From assembly GCA_019638085.1 (NCBI GenBank), contig JAHBUL010000004.1, forward strand, positions 1-64,000: 64,000 nucleotides of DNA. The letters run 5' to 3'. The notes under the pieces were generated by a model, which had not been told where the DNA came from, did not search any database, and saw nothing but the letters and a program-made list of their open reading frames with translations. Shown piece after piece: positions 44,513 through 53,414 of this stretch (its first letter is position 1; every line of letters starts with the position of its first letter). The position numbers and the translations under genes are program-made. The DNA comes from Flavobacteriales bacterium. Lineage in GTDB: Bacteria; Bacteroidota; Bacteroidia; Flavobacteriales_F; PHOS-HE28.

Positions 44513-46099
44513 TCACTCCACCGTCATCCGCCGCACCGCTACAGCCCTGTGCGAATCGGTGGTGCGCACGAAGTAGATCCCCGGTGATAGATCATGGATC
44601 GGGAGCACGGTACTTCCCTGCATCGAGAATGAGGGTAGCATCTGCCGCCCCAACAGGTCCAGCACATCCACCTTCACCGAACCCGGCAATGAGCGCACCA
44701 GTGTAACCTCCCCGTGGCAAGGGTTCGGAGCGATGATCAGATCGTTCACTCGCGGCATTTCCGAGACCCCCGTGGGTGCCCCCAATGGCACATTCAAAAT
44801 AGTGACCTCACCTTGCACCAATTCCACACCTGCGATGGTGGCCGTAGGATAACCAGTAGCGGAAACCGTGACCGTATACGTGCCGGCATCCGCAGTGCCC
44901 AACGCATACAGACCATTGAAGCTCGTGCTGTCCTTCGCGGCGGTGCTTTCCAACGCGACCATTGCTTGGTTCACCGGGGCACCGGTGATGGCATCCGTTA
45001 TCAGACCCTTCAGCCAGCTGGCATGCACATAGGTTGGCGCCAGCACGTAAAGCCCACCTTCAATATCGCTGATCAAGAGGTTGCCGCTGGGAAGGAAGGG
45101 ATACACGCCCCAAGCCCCGTGGAACCCATAGCCTGTGTATGGAGATGTATCGTAGTGTCCCACCTCCACCAGATTGTCAGGATGGCTGGCATCGTAGATC
45201 ACTACGCCATAGGTGTAATAACTGACCACCAGGAAATGATCGAGCCAGTAGACATTATGCGGAATGACGTTGTGGCCCGGATCACTGCGAATGCGGTCCA
45301 GTTCCACCACGTCCGAGGGATCGCTCACATCGTAGGAACCCACAAAGGCATTCCCTACTTCATCGGAGGTGTACAGGTGATCCCCTGTATCGTCCAGCCA
45401 CATATTGTGGGTAAAGCTTGAAGGAGTTGGCGATGATCCGAGCATCACCGGTGCTGCGGGATTGCTCACATCCACTATGGTGAAAAGGCCCGCATAGATA
45501 TGTGCAGCATAAAGGGTATCCCCACGGGCGAAGCTGTCGTGGCAGTACATGGGATCGTATTCACCTACTTCCACAGGCGCTTCGGGGTCCTGCGTAAGGT
45601 CGTACATGATCACGCCCCCATTCCCCCGGTTGGAACCATGGATGTATAATCTTCCGTTCTCATCAATGAAGAGCGAATGGGCGGTATTCCACCCTTCCCC
45701 ATGGAAAAGGGTGACCGGCAGATCGGTACTTTGCGGCAAGGGGGAAAGGTCCACGATCTGGAGGCCGAAGTTGGCCTCCGTGGTCACATAGGCATGATCA
45801 CCCCATACCTTGATCTCGCGCCAAGCACTGGGCGGACCCGGAGCAAAAAAGACTTCCACGGGATTGGCGGGATCGGTGACGTTCACCACGGAGAGCCCAC
45901 CGCTGTTGGGTGTTCCCAGACCATTCACGCCCACCAACGCATATTCATTCCCTTCTTCATCACTATACCCCCACAGGTTGCTCAGATCGGTGGAACGCAA
46001 GGCTTGGTAGTCCAAATGACCCAGCAAAGAGATGTTGGACTGGGCTTGCATGGTACAGTTCCAAAGCAAGGTGATGCCCACGGCGAAAAGGGATTTCAT
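44513..46099 (-). CDS. secreted LVIVD-repeat protein with a T9SS sorting tail
   Basis: 528 residues. A signal peptide (about 1-20) is followed by a beta-propeller of LVIVD-type repeats (30-355): GGLSVVNVTDPANPVEV, GLQIVDLSPLPQ, GLFTIVDVSNPAAPVMLG, GSYDVSDPSDVVELD and GVVIYDASHPDNLVEVG. This is the choice-of-anchor-B type seen in marine and Bacteroidota secretomes. A carboxypeptidase-regulatory-like beta-sandwich follows (about 358-430, GLITDAITGAPVNQAMVALE). The last ~75 residues are a type IX secretion type A tail (IIAPNPCHGEVTL, VDVLDLLGRQML, LSPGIYFVRT). The protein is thus exported across the outer membrane; its ligand is unknown. Confidence 0.92.
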   Translation of the reverse strand: MKSLFAVGITLLWNCTMQAQSNISLLGHLDYQALRSTDLSNLWGYSDEEGNEYALVGVNGLGTPNSGGLSVVNVTDPANPVEVFFAPGPPSAWREIKVWGDHAYVTTEANFGLQIVDLSPLPQSTDLPVTLFHGEGWNTAHSLFIDENGRLYIHGSNRGNGGVIMYDLTQDPEAPVEVGEYDPMYCHDSFARGDTLYAAHIYAGLFTIVDVSNPAAPVMLGSSPTPSSFTHNMWLDDTGDHLYTSDEVGNAFVGSYDVSDPSDVVELDRIRSDPGHNVIPHNVYWLDHFLVVSYYTYGVVIYDASHPDNLVEVGHYDTSPYTGYGFHGAWGVYPFLPSGNLLISDIEGGLYVLAPTYVHASWLKGLITDAITGAPVNQAMVALESTAAKDSTSFNGLYALGTADAGTYTVTVSATGYPTATIAGVELVQGEVTILNVPLGAPTGVSEMPRVNDLIIAPNPCHGEVTLVRSLPGSVKVDVLDLLGRQMLPSFSMQGSTVLPIHDLSPGIYFVRTTDSHRAVAVRRMTVE

Positions 46100-46216
46100 C
46101 CTGCAATCTTACGGCGCAGGTTGTCCAAAGACACAGGACTGTTGAAGAAGTCTGGCCAAGTTGGCACTTCCAAAGAGGGGAATTCCGTACTATTGGCCTT
46201 CGATCAAGACCCAACC

Positions 46217-47008
46217 ATGAACCTACTCTGTCCTACTGATCTCACTCTTGCCGCTGACGTCGCATTGAGCTATGCTGGTCATATTGCTGCCTGCGCCTCG
46301 GGAGATGTCACCTTGTTCCATGCCCTGTCCAAGAAGGATGCCCAAGGCGACGGTGTTGACCTGAAAAAGGCCCATGGCTCCACATTGGAACACATGGCAA
46401 GCAAAGGAGTGAAAGTTACCGAGGTGCAGCGTGAAGGTGCATTCCTGAAGGAGATCGTGGCCGAATCGGGCAAGGGCCATACGATGATGGTGACCGGCAC
46501 GCATGGTGTGCGCGGCCTACGCCAAGAGGTAATGGGGTCCGATATGCTGAAGCTGGTGCGTCAGGTCGTTGTTCCTTCCTTGGTGGTACAGGTGTATTCA
46601 CCACGGACGATAAAGATGGACCACATCTTGATGCCGGTTGCCGGCCACGACGACATTACCCCCCTGCTCGATGCCGTATGCAGCTTGGCCAAGACCTGCG
46701 GCGCACGCGTGGATGTCTACCAACAGATGGTGGACGGACAAACCACCAGCAACGCGCTTCTGATGAACAAGGTGAAGATGCTTGAGCGACTGGCCAAAGA
46801 GGGCATCAAGCACACCGAGGTGAACGAGCCCGTGGAGAAATTCTATGAAGGCTTCGTATTGCGCACGATCCGTCACGCCCGGAACACCGGAGTGAGTTGC
46901 ATCGCCATCATGGCGCAAGCAAGTGGGGAGCACAAAAAGATCGCGGACAAGGAAAAGCAGGAGCTGATCACCAACGAGCTAGGCGTCCCCATTCTCTGTG
47001 CGGTGTAA
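46217..47008 (+). CDS. tandem universal stress protein (UspA family)
   Basis: 263 residues from ATG 46217. It holds two Usp domains in one chain. Domain 1 (1-130) opens MNLLCPTDLTLAADVALSYA and has a degenerate ATP loop, GTHGVRGLRQEVMGSDMLKLV. Domain 2 (131-263) opens with DHILMPVAGHDDITPLLDAV, and its loop region is further from the G-2x-G-9x-G consensus. Usp proteins are induced in stress and starvation, often in Bacteroidota as tandem forms. The frame extends far upstream without a stop (to 45677), but that part is antisense to the LVIVD gene and is not coding. Confidence 0.85.
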   Translation: MNLLCPTDLTLAADVALSYAGHIAACASGDVTLFHALSKKDAQGDGVDLKKAHGSTLEHMASKGVKVTEVQREGAFLKEIVAESGKGHTMMVTGTHGVRGLRQEVMGSDMLKLVRQVVVPSLVVQVYSPRTIKMDHILMPVAGHDDITPLLDAVCSLAKTCGARVDVYQQMVDGQTTSNALLMNKVKMLERLAKEGIKHTEVNEPVEKFYEGFVLRTIRHARNTGVSCIAIMAQASGEHKKIADKEKQELITNELGVPILCAV

Positions 47009-47192
47009 TACTGTTACAAGATCCGTAACCGCCCAATTCCCCAATGCGGAGCAGGACAATACAGCTTGTCCAACGTGTGCCACTGGTACAGATCGTCTGT
47101 CAGGTGCGTATTCGCTGGCCTGAAAGACCACTACGTTGCGCAGGAGACCTTAAGGGGATGGATACGTGCGACCTTGAGGGGATCCAAAACCA

Positions 47193-49940
47193 CTAGTCCA
47201 GCCCCAGATCCATCTGTTTTCCCGGTTTGTACCCAATGATGGGCTGGTCGGGGTCGTCTGTTTTGGCCGCCTTGTGGCTCTTGCGGAATTCCTCCATGGG
47301 TGAGCGCTCCAAACCTTCCTCCTCGGGTGTGTCCAATTGCCCTATCTCATCCTCTGAGATCAGCATGCGTTGCTTCTCCTCGAGTTCGGGGGTCATCACC
47401 GTGAAGACCTCACCAGTGAGCTTCAGGTCCTTCACCTTGTAAGGAGTGAGCCTGTTGCCCAAGGCCTTCACCCCTTTCACCGCGATGAATTCCGAGAGGT
47501 TGATCTCCTCTTCGGGGCGATCATTGCTCCGCTTGTCAAAAGCGATATGGAGGCCATTATCCGGAAGCAAGGTGTGCAACACGAGCTTGCTATCGGGATG
47601 GTCGGTGATGAACTGGACGGGATCACGGGCATTCTCCACCAGGAAGCGCTTAACGTTATACTGCTGTTTCTCCCCTTCCCAATACACTGCGGTAAGCGGT
47701 GCCTCCGGATCCCATTTCACGATCGTAATGGCTTGGTCAGGGAAGTGCGTTCCCAAGGCGAACGGGAAGAGCTGGTAGTGACCGGTAGAAAGTATGGCGA
47801 GGATCTTGTCGTCCCCGCTGAAGCGTCCGAGGTAGCGCCCATGGCCGGATTCATTGAGTCGCCGTACCGTCTCATCGAACCAGATCGGGATCGCACCCAA
47901 CGTACTGCCACCACGCTCTTTCTGTGTTACCTTATGAACCATGTAGCGCGTGAGCAGATTGCCTTTGCTGCCGCGCCCCTTCACGATCAGATCACCGAAG
48001 TCCACGTCGAACTGCGTCTTTCGCAAATTGGGCCGCGGTCGCAGGTTGATGCGCACAGTCTCCGAGGCACCATCCGGGTTCGCGGTGAAGTACAGCACCT
48101 TGCTACCCTTAGTGCCCTTCGTAAGGTCGTACTCCTTGTCCCGGGTGATGGAGGTTACGGCAAAACGCTTCATGTAACTCGGTCCTTGGGCACCGTCCTG
48201 GTAGATCAGGTGGTAGATGGTGCGCTCGTCATTCTTCCTCCAAACGGCCACATGCAGCACGCCCTTACCTATGAATTTCTTGTCCGCCACCTTGGTCACC
48301 TGCATGGTGCCATCGGAACGGAATACGATGATGTCATCGATCTCCGAACATTCATCCACCAGTTCAAAGCTGCGCAGGCTCCAACCCATGAAGCCTTCGG
48401 CCCGGTCCAGGTAGAGCTTGCGGTTCGCCACGGCCACTTGGGTCGCCACGATGGTATCGAAGGTGCGCAACTCGGTCTTCCGCTCGCGGCCCGCACCGTA
48501 CTTGCGCTTGAGTTCCTTGAAGTAGTCGATGGCATATTCCACCAATGCCTCCAATTTGGACTGCACGCTGGCCAATTGCTCTTCCAAGCCTTTGATCTGC
48601 TCGTCCGCCTTGAAGCTGTCGAACTTGCTGATCCGCTTGATCCGGATCTCGGTCAGGCGAACGATGTCCTCCTCGGTCACGGCGCGGCGCAGGTCCTTCA
48701 CGTGGGGCTTCAACCCCTTGTCGATGAAACTGATCACTTCTTCCCACGTCTCGGCTTCCTCGATCCTGCGGTAGATCTTCTTTTCGATGAAGATGCGCTC
48801 CAGCGAGGCGAAGTGCCATTGTTCAAGCAATTCGGCCTTCTTGATCTGCAACTCGAGCTCCAACAGCCTCAGCGTGTTGTCCGTGCTGGCCTTCAGCAAT
48901 TCGCTCACACCCACGAAGCGGGGTTTGTCGTTCTCGATCACCACCGCGTTGGGCGCAATGCTCAGTTCGCAATCGGTGAAGGCGAAGAGCGCATCAATGG
49001 TATTATCGGGTGAAACACCGGCAGCAAGGTGGATCTGGATCTCCGCATTGGCCGCCGTGTTGTCCTCGATGTGTCGGATCTTGATCTTGCCCTTGTCGTT
49101 GGCCTTGATGATGCTTTCGATCAAGCTACTGGTGGTGGTGCCAAAAGGGATCTCGTGGATCACCAGGGTCTTGTTGTCCTCCTTGCGAATGCGCGCACGT
49201 ACGCGTATGCGACCACCGCGTTTGCCGTCGTCGTAGTTCTGTGCGTCCGCCAACCCGCCGGTGTTGAAGTCGGGCAATAGCTTCACGTTCTTGCCGCGCA
49301 GCACCGCAATGCTGGCGTCGATCAGTTCGTTGAAGTTGTGCGGAAGCACCTTGCAGCTGAGGCCTACCGCGATCCCCTCACCACCTTGCGCCAGCAGCAA
49401 CGGGAATTTCACCGGCAGGTACACCGGTTCCTTGTTCCGACCATCGTAGCTGCTCTGCCATTCGGTGGTCTTCGGGTTGAAGACCACCTCGGTGGCGAAC
49501 TTGCTGAGGCGTGCCTCGATGTAACGTGGAGCAGCCGCGCTATCCCCGGTAAGGGTGTTACCCCAGTTCCCTTGCATGTCGATCAAGAGGTCCTTCTGCC
49601 CCAACTGCACCAGTGCATCGCCAATGCTGGCATCCCCGTGCGGGTGGTACTGCATGGTATGCCCGATGATGTTCGCCACCTTGTTGTAGCGCCCGTCATC
49701 GAGGTCCTTCATGCTGTGCAAGATGCGGCGCTGCACGGGCTTGAGGCCATCATACAAGGCCGGCACCGCACGCTCCAGGATCACATAGCTCGCGTAATCC
49801 AGGAACCACTCACGGTACATCCCGCTCACGCTGAAGGTACCCGCCTGGCCTGCGCCGGGAACGCCCTCCGGTGTAGAGCTTCCGTTCTGGGAAGCCCCCT
49901 CTTCTTCGTTCAGAGGGCCGTCCTCCTCAATATCACTCAT
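47193..49940 (-). CDS. parC: DNA topoisomerase IV subunit A
   Basis: 915 residues. A type IIA topoisomerase A subunit. The winged-helix/tower region shows SYVILERAVPALYDGLKPVQRR (quinolone-determining region), YHPHGDASIGDALV and the catalytic Tyr140 in AAPRYIEARLS. The C-terminal ~300 residues form an irregular beta-pinwheel without the gyrase-box QRRGGKG, which argues for topoisomerase IV rather than gyrase. The first ~35 residues are an acidic, Gly/Ser-rich extension. With ParE, whose gene lies upstream in the same direction, it unlinks daughter chromosomes. Confidence 0.92.
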   Translation of the reverse strand: MSDIEEDGPLNEEEGASQNGSSTPEGVPGAGQAGTFSVSGMYREWFLDYASYVILERAVPALYDGLKPVQRRILHSMKDLDDGRYNKVANIIGHTMQYHPHGDASIGDALVQLGQKDLLIDMQGNWGNTLTGDSAAAPRYIEARLSKFATEVVFNPKTTEWQSSYDGRNKEPVYLPVKFPLLLAQGGEGIAVGLSCKVLPHNFNELIDASIAVLRGKNVKLLPDFNTGGLADAQNYDDGKRGGRIRVRARIRKEDNKTLVIHEIPFGTTTSSLIESIIKANDKGKIKIRHIEDNTAANAEIQIHLAAGVSPDNTIDALFAFTDCELSIAPNAVVIENDKPRFVGVSELLKASTDNTLRLLELELQIKKAELLEQWHFASLERIFIEKKIYRRIEEAETWEEVISFIDKGLKPHVKDLRRAVTEEDIVRLTEIRIKRISKFDSFKADEQIKGLEEQLASVQSKLEALVEYAIDYFKELKRKYGAGRERKTELRTFDTIVATQVAVANRKLYLDRAEGFMGWSLRSFELVDECSEIDDIIVFRSDGTMQVTKVADKKFIGKGVLHVAVWRKNDERTIYHLIYQDGAQGPSYMKRFAVTSITRDKEYDLTKGTKGSKVLYFTANPDGASETVRINLRPRPNLRKTQFDVDFGDLIVKGRGSKGNLLTRYMVHKVTQKERGGSTLGAIPIWFDETVRRLNESGHGRYLGRFSGDDKILAILSTGHYQLFPFALGTHFPDQAITIVKWDPEAPLTAVYWEGEKQQYNVKRFLVENARDPVQFITDHPDSKLVLHTLLPDNGLHIAFDKRSNDRPEEEINLSEFIAVKGVKALGNRLTPYKVKDLKLTGEVFTVMTPELEEKQRMLISEDEIGQLDTPEEEGLERSPMEEFRKSHKAAKTDDPDQPIIGYKPGKQMDLGLD

Positions 49941-49983
49941 GGTACTTTTCTTCTTCTTCTACTTTAAGGGTCTTCGCCCTTGC

Positions 49984-50403
49984 TCACAGGTTGGCCACAC
50001 TGCAAATACTGTACGGCTTGGTGGGAGCATACTGAACGATCAAGGTGTACTGGAAACAATACGTGTTGCCCAATTGAGGGCTCGTGATCGTTGTGGTGTA
50101 ACTGGTGCTGCTGCCGGAATTCCACGTCTGCCCCGTGTTCAGGTCGGTGATGCGCCAGGTCCAACTTGTCAATGGGCTGAGGAGTTCCGTGCGTACGCGT
50201 ACCGTTTGCTCGAATATCGTGTCCTGAGGAAGCCCCTGGGCATTCTCCGTGATCCTCACGGTATCATGCTCCAACACGACCAGCGGAGTGCCGTCGTATG
50301 CCAGATCAAGCGGATTGGTAGTGAGCGTGGCTGGGTCGAGGTCGTCCTTGAGGCAGGCCGAGAAAAGCAGGCAGGCAGCGGATAGAAGCAGTATGTTCTT
50401 CAT
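49984..50403 (-). CDS. small lipoprotein, unknown function
   Basis: 139 residues. It opens with a lipoprotein signal MKNILLLSAACLLFSAC (lipidated Cys17), followed by a beta-rich domain with LTSWTWRITDLNTGQTW and YCFQYTLIVQYAP. I do not recognise a family. Its start overlaps the stop of the upstream PEGA-like gene (ATGA), and it ends 43 nt before parC. It is therefore one of two envelope genes lying between parE and parC. Confidence 0.78.
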   Translation of the reverse strand: MKNILLLSAACLLFSACLKDDLDPATLTTNPLDLAYDGTPLVVLEHDTVRITENAQGLPQDTIFEQTVRVRTELLSPLTSWTWRITDLNTGQTWNSGSSTSYTTTITSPQLGNTYCFQYTLIVQYAPTKPYSICSVANL

Positions 50404-51155
50404 CGGTTAATGTTCCAAGTGATGCCCCCCATCCAAGTGCCACCCTGCGGCCCCGGCACCCAGGTCAGTCCGTCGAAGCGCAGTTTCTCGTTATCGATGA
50501 ATTCGGGCTGGGGGATCTTGCCTGATATGTGATAGAGATACACGGTTGCACCCGCGAATAGTGCCGTTACTCCCGCTGCTACAAGGTACTGGGTGTTGGC
50601 TTTCTTGAAGTCATCCTTATCGGCCGGGATCGTTTCGTACTTCAGCACATCGATCCGGGTCGGTGACCTGTTCTCATCGTAGGCCGTGCGGTCCTCCTCC
50701 AATTGGTCATGTGCCTTTTTCGCCTTGGAATAGCTGATGATCGTAAAAAGCGCGGCTCCTCCGGTGATCACCGCCGGTATCACGCGGTACTTCCGCATGG
50801 TCCGCTGATACTGCTGCAGTTCGCGTTGATACACGAGATAGTCCTTCGAGTAAGGGAGATACAGGACCACACTCTTGGTTCGTCCCTCTTCCACCACCAA
50901 CGTGGTGTCCACTACCATGCGCTTGGGTGCCCAAAAGCTGAAATGATGCGGACCCGTGGTCAATTCCACTTCACGTTGCTGCATGCGGAACTGATGGTCC
51001 ACAACGAACTCGTAGGAATCACCTGGATCCACGAGCAGGCGCAGTTTGCCGCTGGTCTGGGCCTGGGCCGTGTTCATTGGGAGAACGCAGAAGACCGCTG
51101 CGATCCAGACCGCGGTAGCGAACGCCTTCCCATATGAATCGCACCTCAAGTGCAT
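50400..51155 (-). CDS. envelope protein with a PEGA-like domain
   Basis: 251 residues from ATG 51155. A signal peptide ends near MNTAQAQ (about residue 33). The segment GKLRLLVDPGDSYEFVVDHQ...ELTTGPHHFSFWAPKRMVVD reads like a PEGA beta-domain (about 35-100). A membrane segment (VIPAVITGGAALFTIIS) and a second one (YLVAAGVTALFAGATVYLYH) flank a charged loop KKAHDQLEEDRTAYDENRSP. The closing QGGTWMGGITWNI is beta-rich. The function is unknown. It starts 99 nt downstream of parE and is coupled to the following lipoprotein gene. A GTG/ATG at 51200 is an alternative start. Confidence 0.75.
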   Translation of the reverse strand: MHLRCDSYGKAFATAVWIAAVFCVLPMNTAQAQTSGKLRLLVDPGDSYEFVVDHQFRMQQREVELTTGPHHFSFWAPKRMVVDTTLVVEEGRTKSVVLYLPYSKDYLVYQRELQQYQRTMRKYRVIPAVITGGAALFTIISYSKAKKAHDQLEEDRTAYDENRSPTRIDVLKYETIPADKDDFKKANTQYLVAAGVTALFAGATVYLYHISGKIPQPEFIDNEKLRFDGLTWVPGPQGGTWMGGITWNINR

Positions 51156-51254
51156 GTTATCTGCTTGATCTTTCCACGCGGGCCCCCGATCATCTCGCAA
51201 ACGCGATCTAAGATCCGGCCATCGTGCACATGAGATTCCATCATCGGGGCCTAT

Positions 51255-53174
51255 TCACACTTCCACTTCGTTCTCCTCCAGTTTTTTCGCGATCTCGCGC
51301 ACCCTGGCCGCAGCGGCTTCGGCCGCGGTCTCCTCCACCAGGTCCTTTTCCACCTTCAAGTTGCCGATGATGAACTCCTGCCGGTTCGGGGTGTTCTTGC
51401 CCATGTAGAAGCTGAGCAGGTCATTCACCTTGGCATCCTTGGTGATCATCACCGGCTCCAAACGGATGTCCGGCCCGATGAAATGCTTGAACTCGTCGGG
51501 ACTGATCTCACCCAAGCCCTTGAACCGGGTGATCTCGGCGCTCTTGCCCAACTTGGCGATGGCGCGCTGCCGCTCCTCGTCGTTGTAGCAATAGAAGGTC
51601 TCCTTCTTGTTCCGCACGCGGAAGAGCGGTGTTTGAAGGATGTAGAGGTGATCGTTCTTCACCAGGTCCGGGAAGAACTGGAGGAAGAAGGTCATCAACA
51701 GCAAGCGGATGTGCATGCCGTCCACGTCGGCATCGGTAGCGATCACGATCTTGTTGTAGCGCAGCCCCTCCATGCCGTCCTCGATGTTCAAGGCAGCTTG
51801 TATCAGGTTGAATTCCTCGTTCTCGTACACCACCTTTTTGGTGAGGCCGTAACAGTTCAACGGCTTTCCCTTCAGGCTGAAGACCGCTTGTGTTTCCACA
51901 TCGCGACTTTTGGTGATACTGCCGCTAGCGCTATCGCCCTCGGTGATGAAGAGCGTGCTGTTCTCCTTGCGATCGTCCTTTTTCGGATCGTTCAGGTGTA
52001 CCCGGCAATCGCGCAGCTTCTTGTTGTGCAAGTTCGACTTCTTGGCGCGCTCGCGGGCCAGCTTGCGGATGCCGCTGAGTTCCTTCCGCTCCCGTTCGTT
52101 CTGCAAGATGCGCGTTTGGAGCACTTCGGCCACAGTGGGGTTCTTGTGTAGGAAGTTGTCCAGCTCCCGGCCGAGGAAGTCGCCTATGAAGCTGCGCATG
52201 CTCTGGCCGCCCGGTTCCACTTCCAAACTGCCGAGTTTGGTCTTGGTCTGGCTTTCGAACACCGGCTCCACCACCTTCACGCTAATAGCAGCCACGATGC
52301 CCGTACGGCAATCGCCCGATTCCCAATCCTTCTTGAAGTGTTCCTTGATGGTCTTCGCCACCGCTTCGCGGAATGCACCTTGGTGCGTGCCACCCTGCGT
52401 GGTATGCTGGCCGTTCACAAAGCTGTAGTATTCCTCACCGTAGTGGTTGGCGTGGGTGATCGCCACTTCGATATCGTCGCCGATGAGGTGGATGATCGGG
52501 TACAGCGGTTCGCCGTCCATCTTCGTTTCCAACAGGTCCAGCAGTCCGTTCTTGCTCTGGAATTTCCGGCCGTTGTATAGAATCGTGAGGCCGGTATTGA
52601 GGTAGCAGTAGTTCCACAGCAAGCGCTCGATGTGCTGCTCACGGTACAGGTACTGCTTGAACATCTGCTCATCCGGCTCGAAGACCACGCGTGTACCGTT
52701 GGCCTCGTCGCTCTTCTCCAGCTTCGTGTCCTTGCGCAACACACCGCGGTCGAACTCGGCGCGCTTGAGCTGTCCCTCGCGCACGCTCTCGATCCGGAAG
52801 TAGCTACTGAGCGCATTCACCGCTTTGGTACCCACCCCGTTCAGGCCCACGCTCTTTTTGAAGGCCTTGCTATCGTACTTGGCACCGGTGTTGATCTTGC
52901 TCACCACATCCACCACCTTCCCCAACGGCACGCCGCGCCCATAGTCGCGTACTTCCACGCGGGGACCATCAATGGTGACCTCGATCTTCCGGCCGTGGCC
53001 CATCACGAATTCGTCAATGCAGTTGTCCAGTACCTCCTTCAGCAGGATGTAGATGCCATCGTCGAAGCTGCTGCCATCGCCCAGCTTCCCGATGTACATG
53101 CCCGGCCGCAGCCGGATATGCTCTTTCCAGTCCAGCGACCGGATATGCTCTTCACCGTAGTTCGTCTCGCTCAT
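51255..53174 (-). CDS. parE: DNA topoisomerase IV subunit B
   Basis: 639 residues, ATPase subunit of a type IIA topoisomerase. GHKL ATPase: [31 protein letters not shown] (catalytic Glu/Asn), [10 protein letters not shown] and [14 protein letters not shown]. The TOPRIM domain has [12 protein letters not shown] and the metal-binding [12 protein letters not shown]. ParE-type length (about 630-640), without the extra domain of some GyrB. The C-terminal coiled part ([21 protein letters not shown]) is charged. In the same direction follow two envelope genes and parC. Confidence 0.93.
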   Translation of the reverse strand: MSETNYGEEHIRSLDWKEHIRLRPGMYIGKLGDGSSFDDGIYILLKEVLDNCIDEFVMGHGRKIEVTIDGPRVEVRDYGRGVPLGKVVDVVSKINTGAKYDSKAFKKSVGLNGVGTKAVNALSSYFRIESVREGQLKRAEFDRGVLRKDTKLEKSDEANGTRVVFEPDEQMFKQYLYREQHIERLLWNYCYLNTGLTILYNGRKFQSKNGLLDLLETKMDGEPLYPIIHLIGDDIEVAITHANHYGEEYYSFVNGQHTTQGGTHQGAFREAVAKTIKEHFKKDWESGDCRTGIVAAISVKVVEPVFESQTKTKLGSLEVEPGGQSMRSFIGDFLGRELDNFLHKNPTVAEVLQTRILQNERERKELSGIRKLARERAKKSNLHNKKLRDCRVHLNDPKKDDRKENSTLFITEGDSASGSITKSRDVETQAVFSLKGKPLNCYGLTKKVVYENEEFNLIQAALNIEDGMEGLRYNKIVIATDADVDGMHIRLLLMTFFLQFFPDLVKNDHLYILQTPLFRVRNKKETFYCYNDEERQRAIAKLGKSAEITRFKGLGEISPDEFKHFIGPDIRLEPVMITKDAKVNDLLSFYMGKNTPNRQEFIIGNLKVEKDLVEETAAEAAAARVREIAKKLEENEVEV

Positions 53175-53414
53175 TCAATTCAACCTGTGCATCGCGAAAG
53201 CCATGTCGATAGTGTGCCAAACTGAAGCTACTTGAAAATGCATGGTGGCTCACACTGCCCCTTGGTTGCCCTCTTGGCATCTGCGTGGGGCTTGGCTTAC
53301 CGCGATGGTGTACAGGTGGCACGAAGATAATCAACGCCAGCCGTGGTTCGACCGTGGCCCGAACAGCACGTTATCAACGATCGAGAGCAGGGTTTTCAAC
53401 AGGTGACCGAAGCC

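Noticed and set aside
45677-46216. 180-codon upstream extension of the universal stress protein frame
   Set aside because: This part is antisense to the LVIVD-repeat gene and the Usp fold begins cleanly at ATG 46217.
47370-49013. 547-codon frame antisense to parC
   Set aside because: No recognisable motif; explained by the codon bias of parC.
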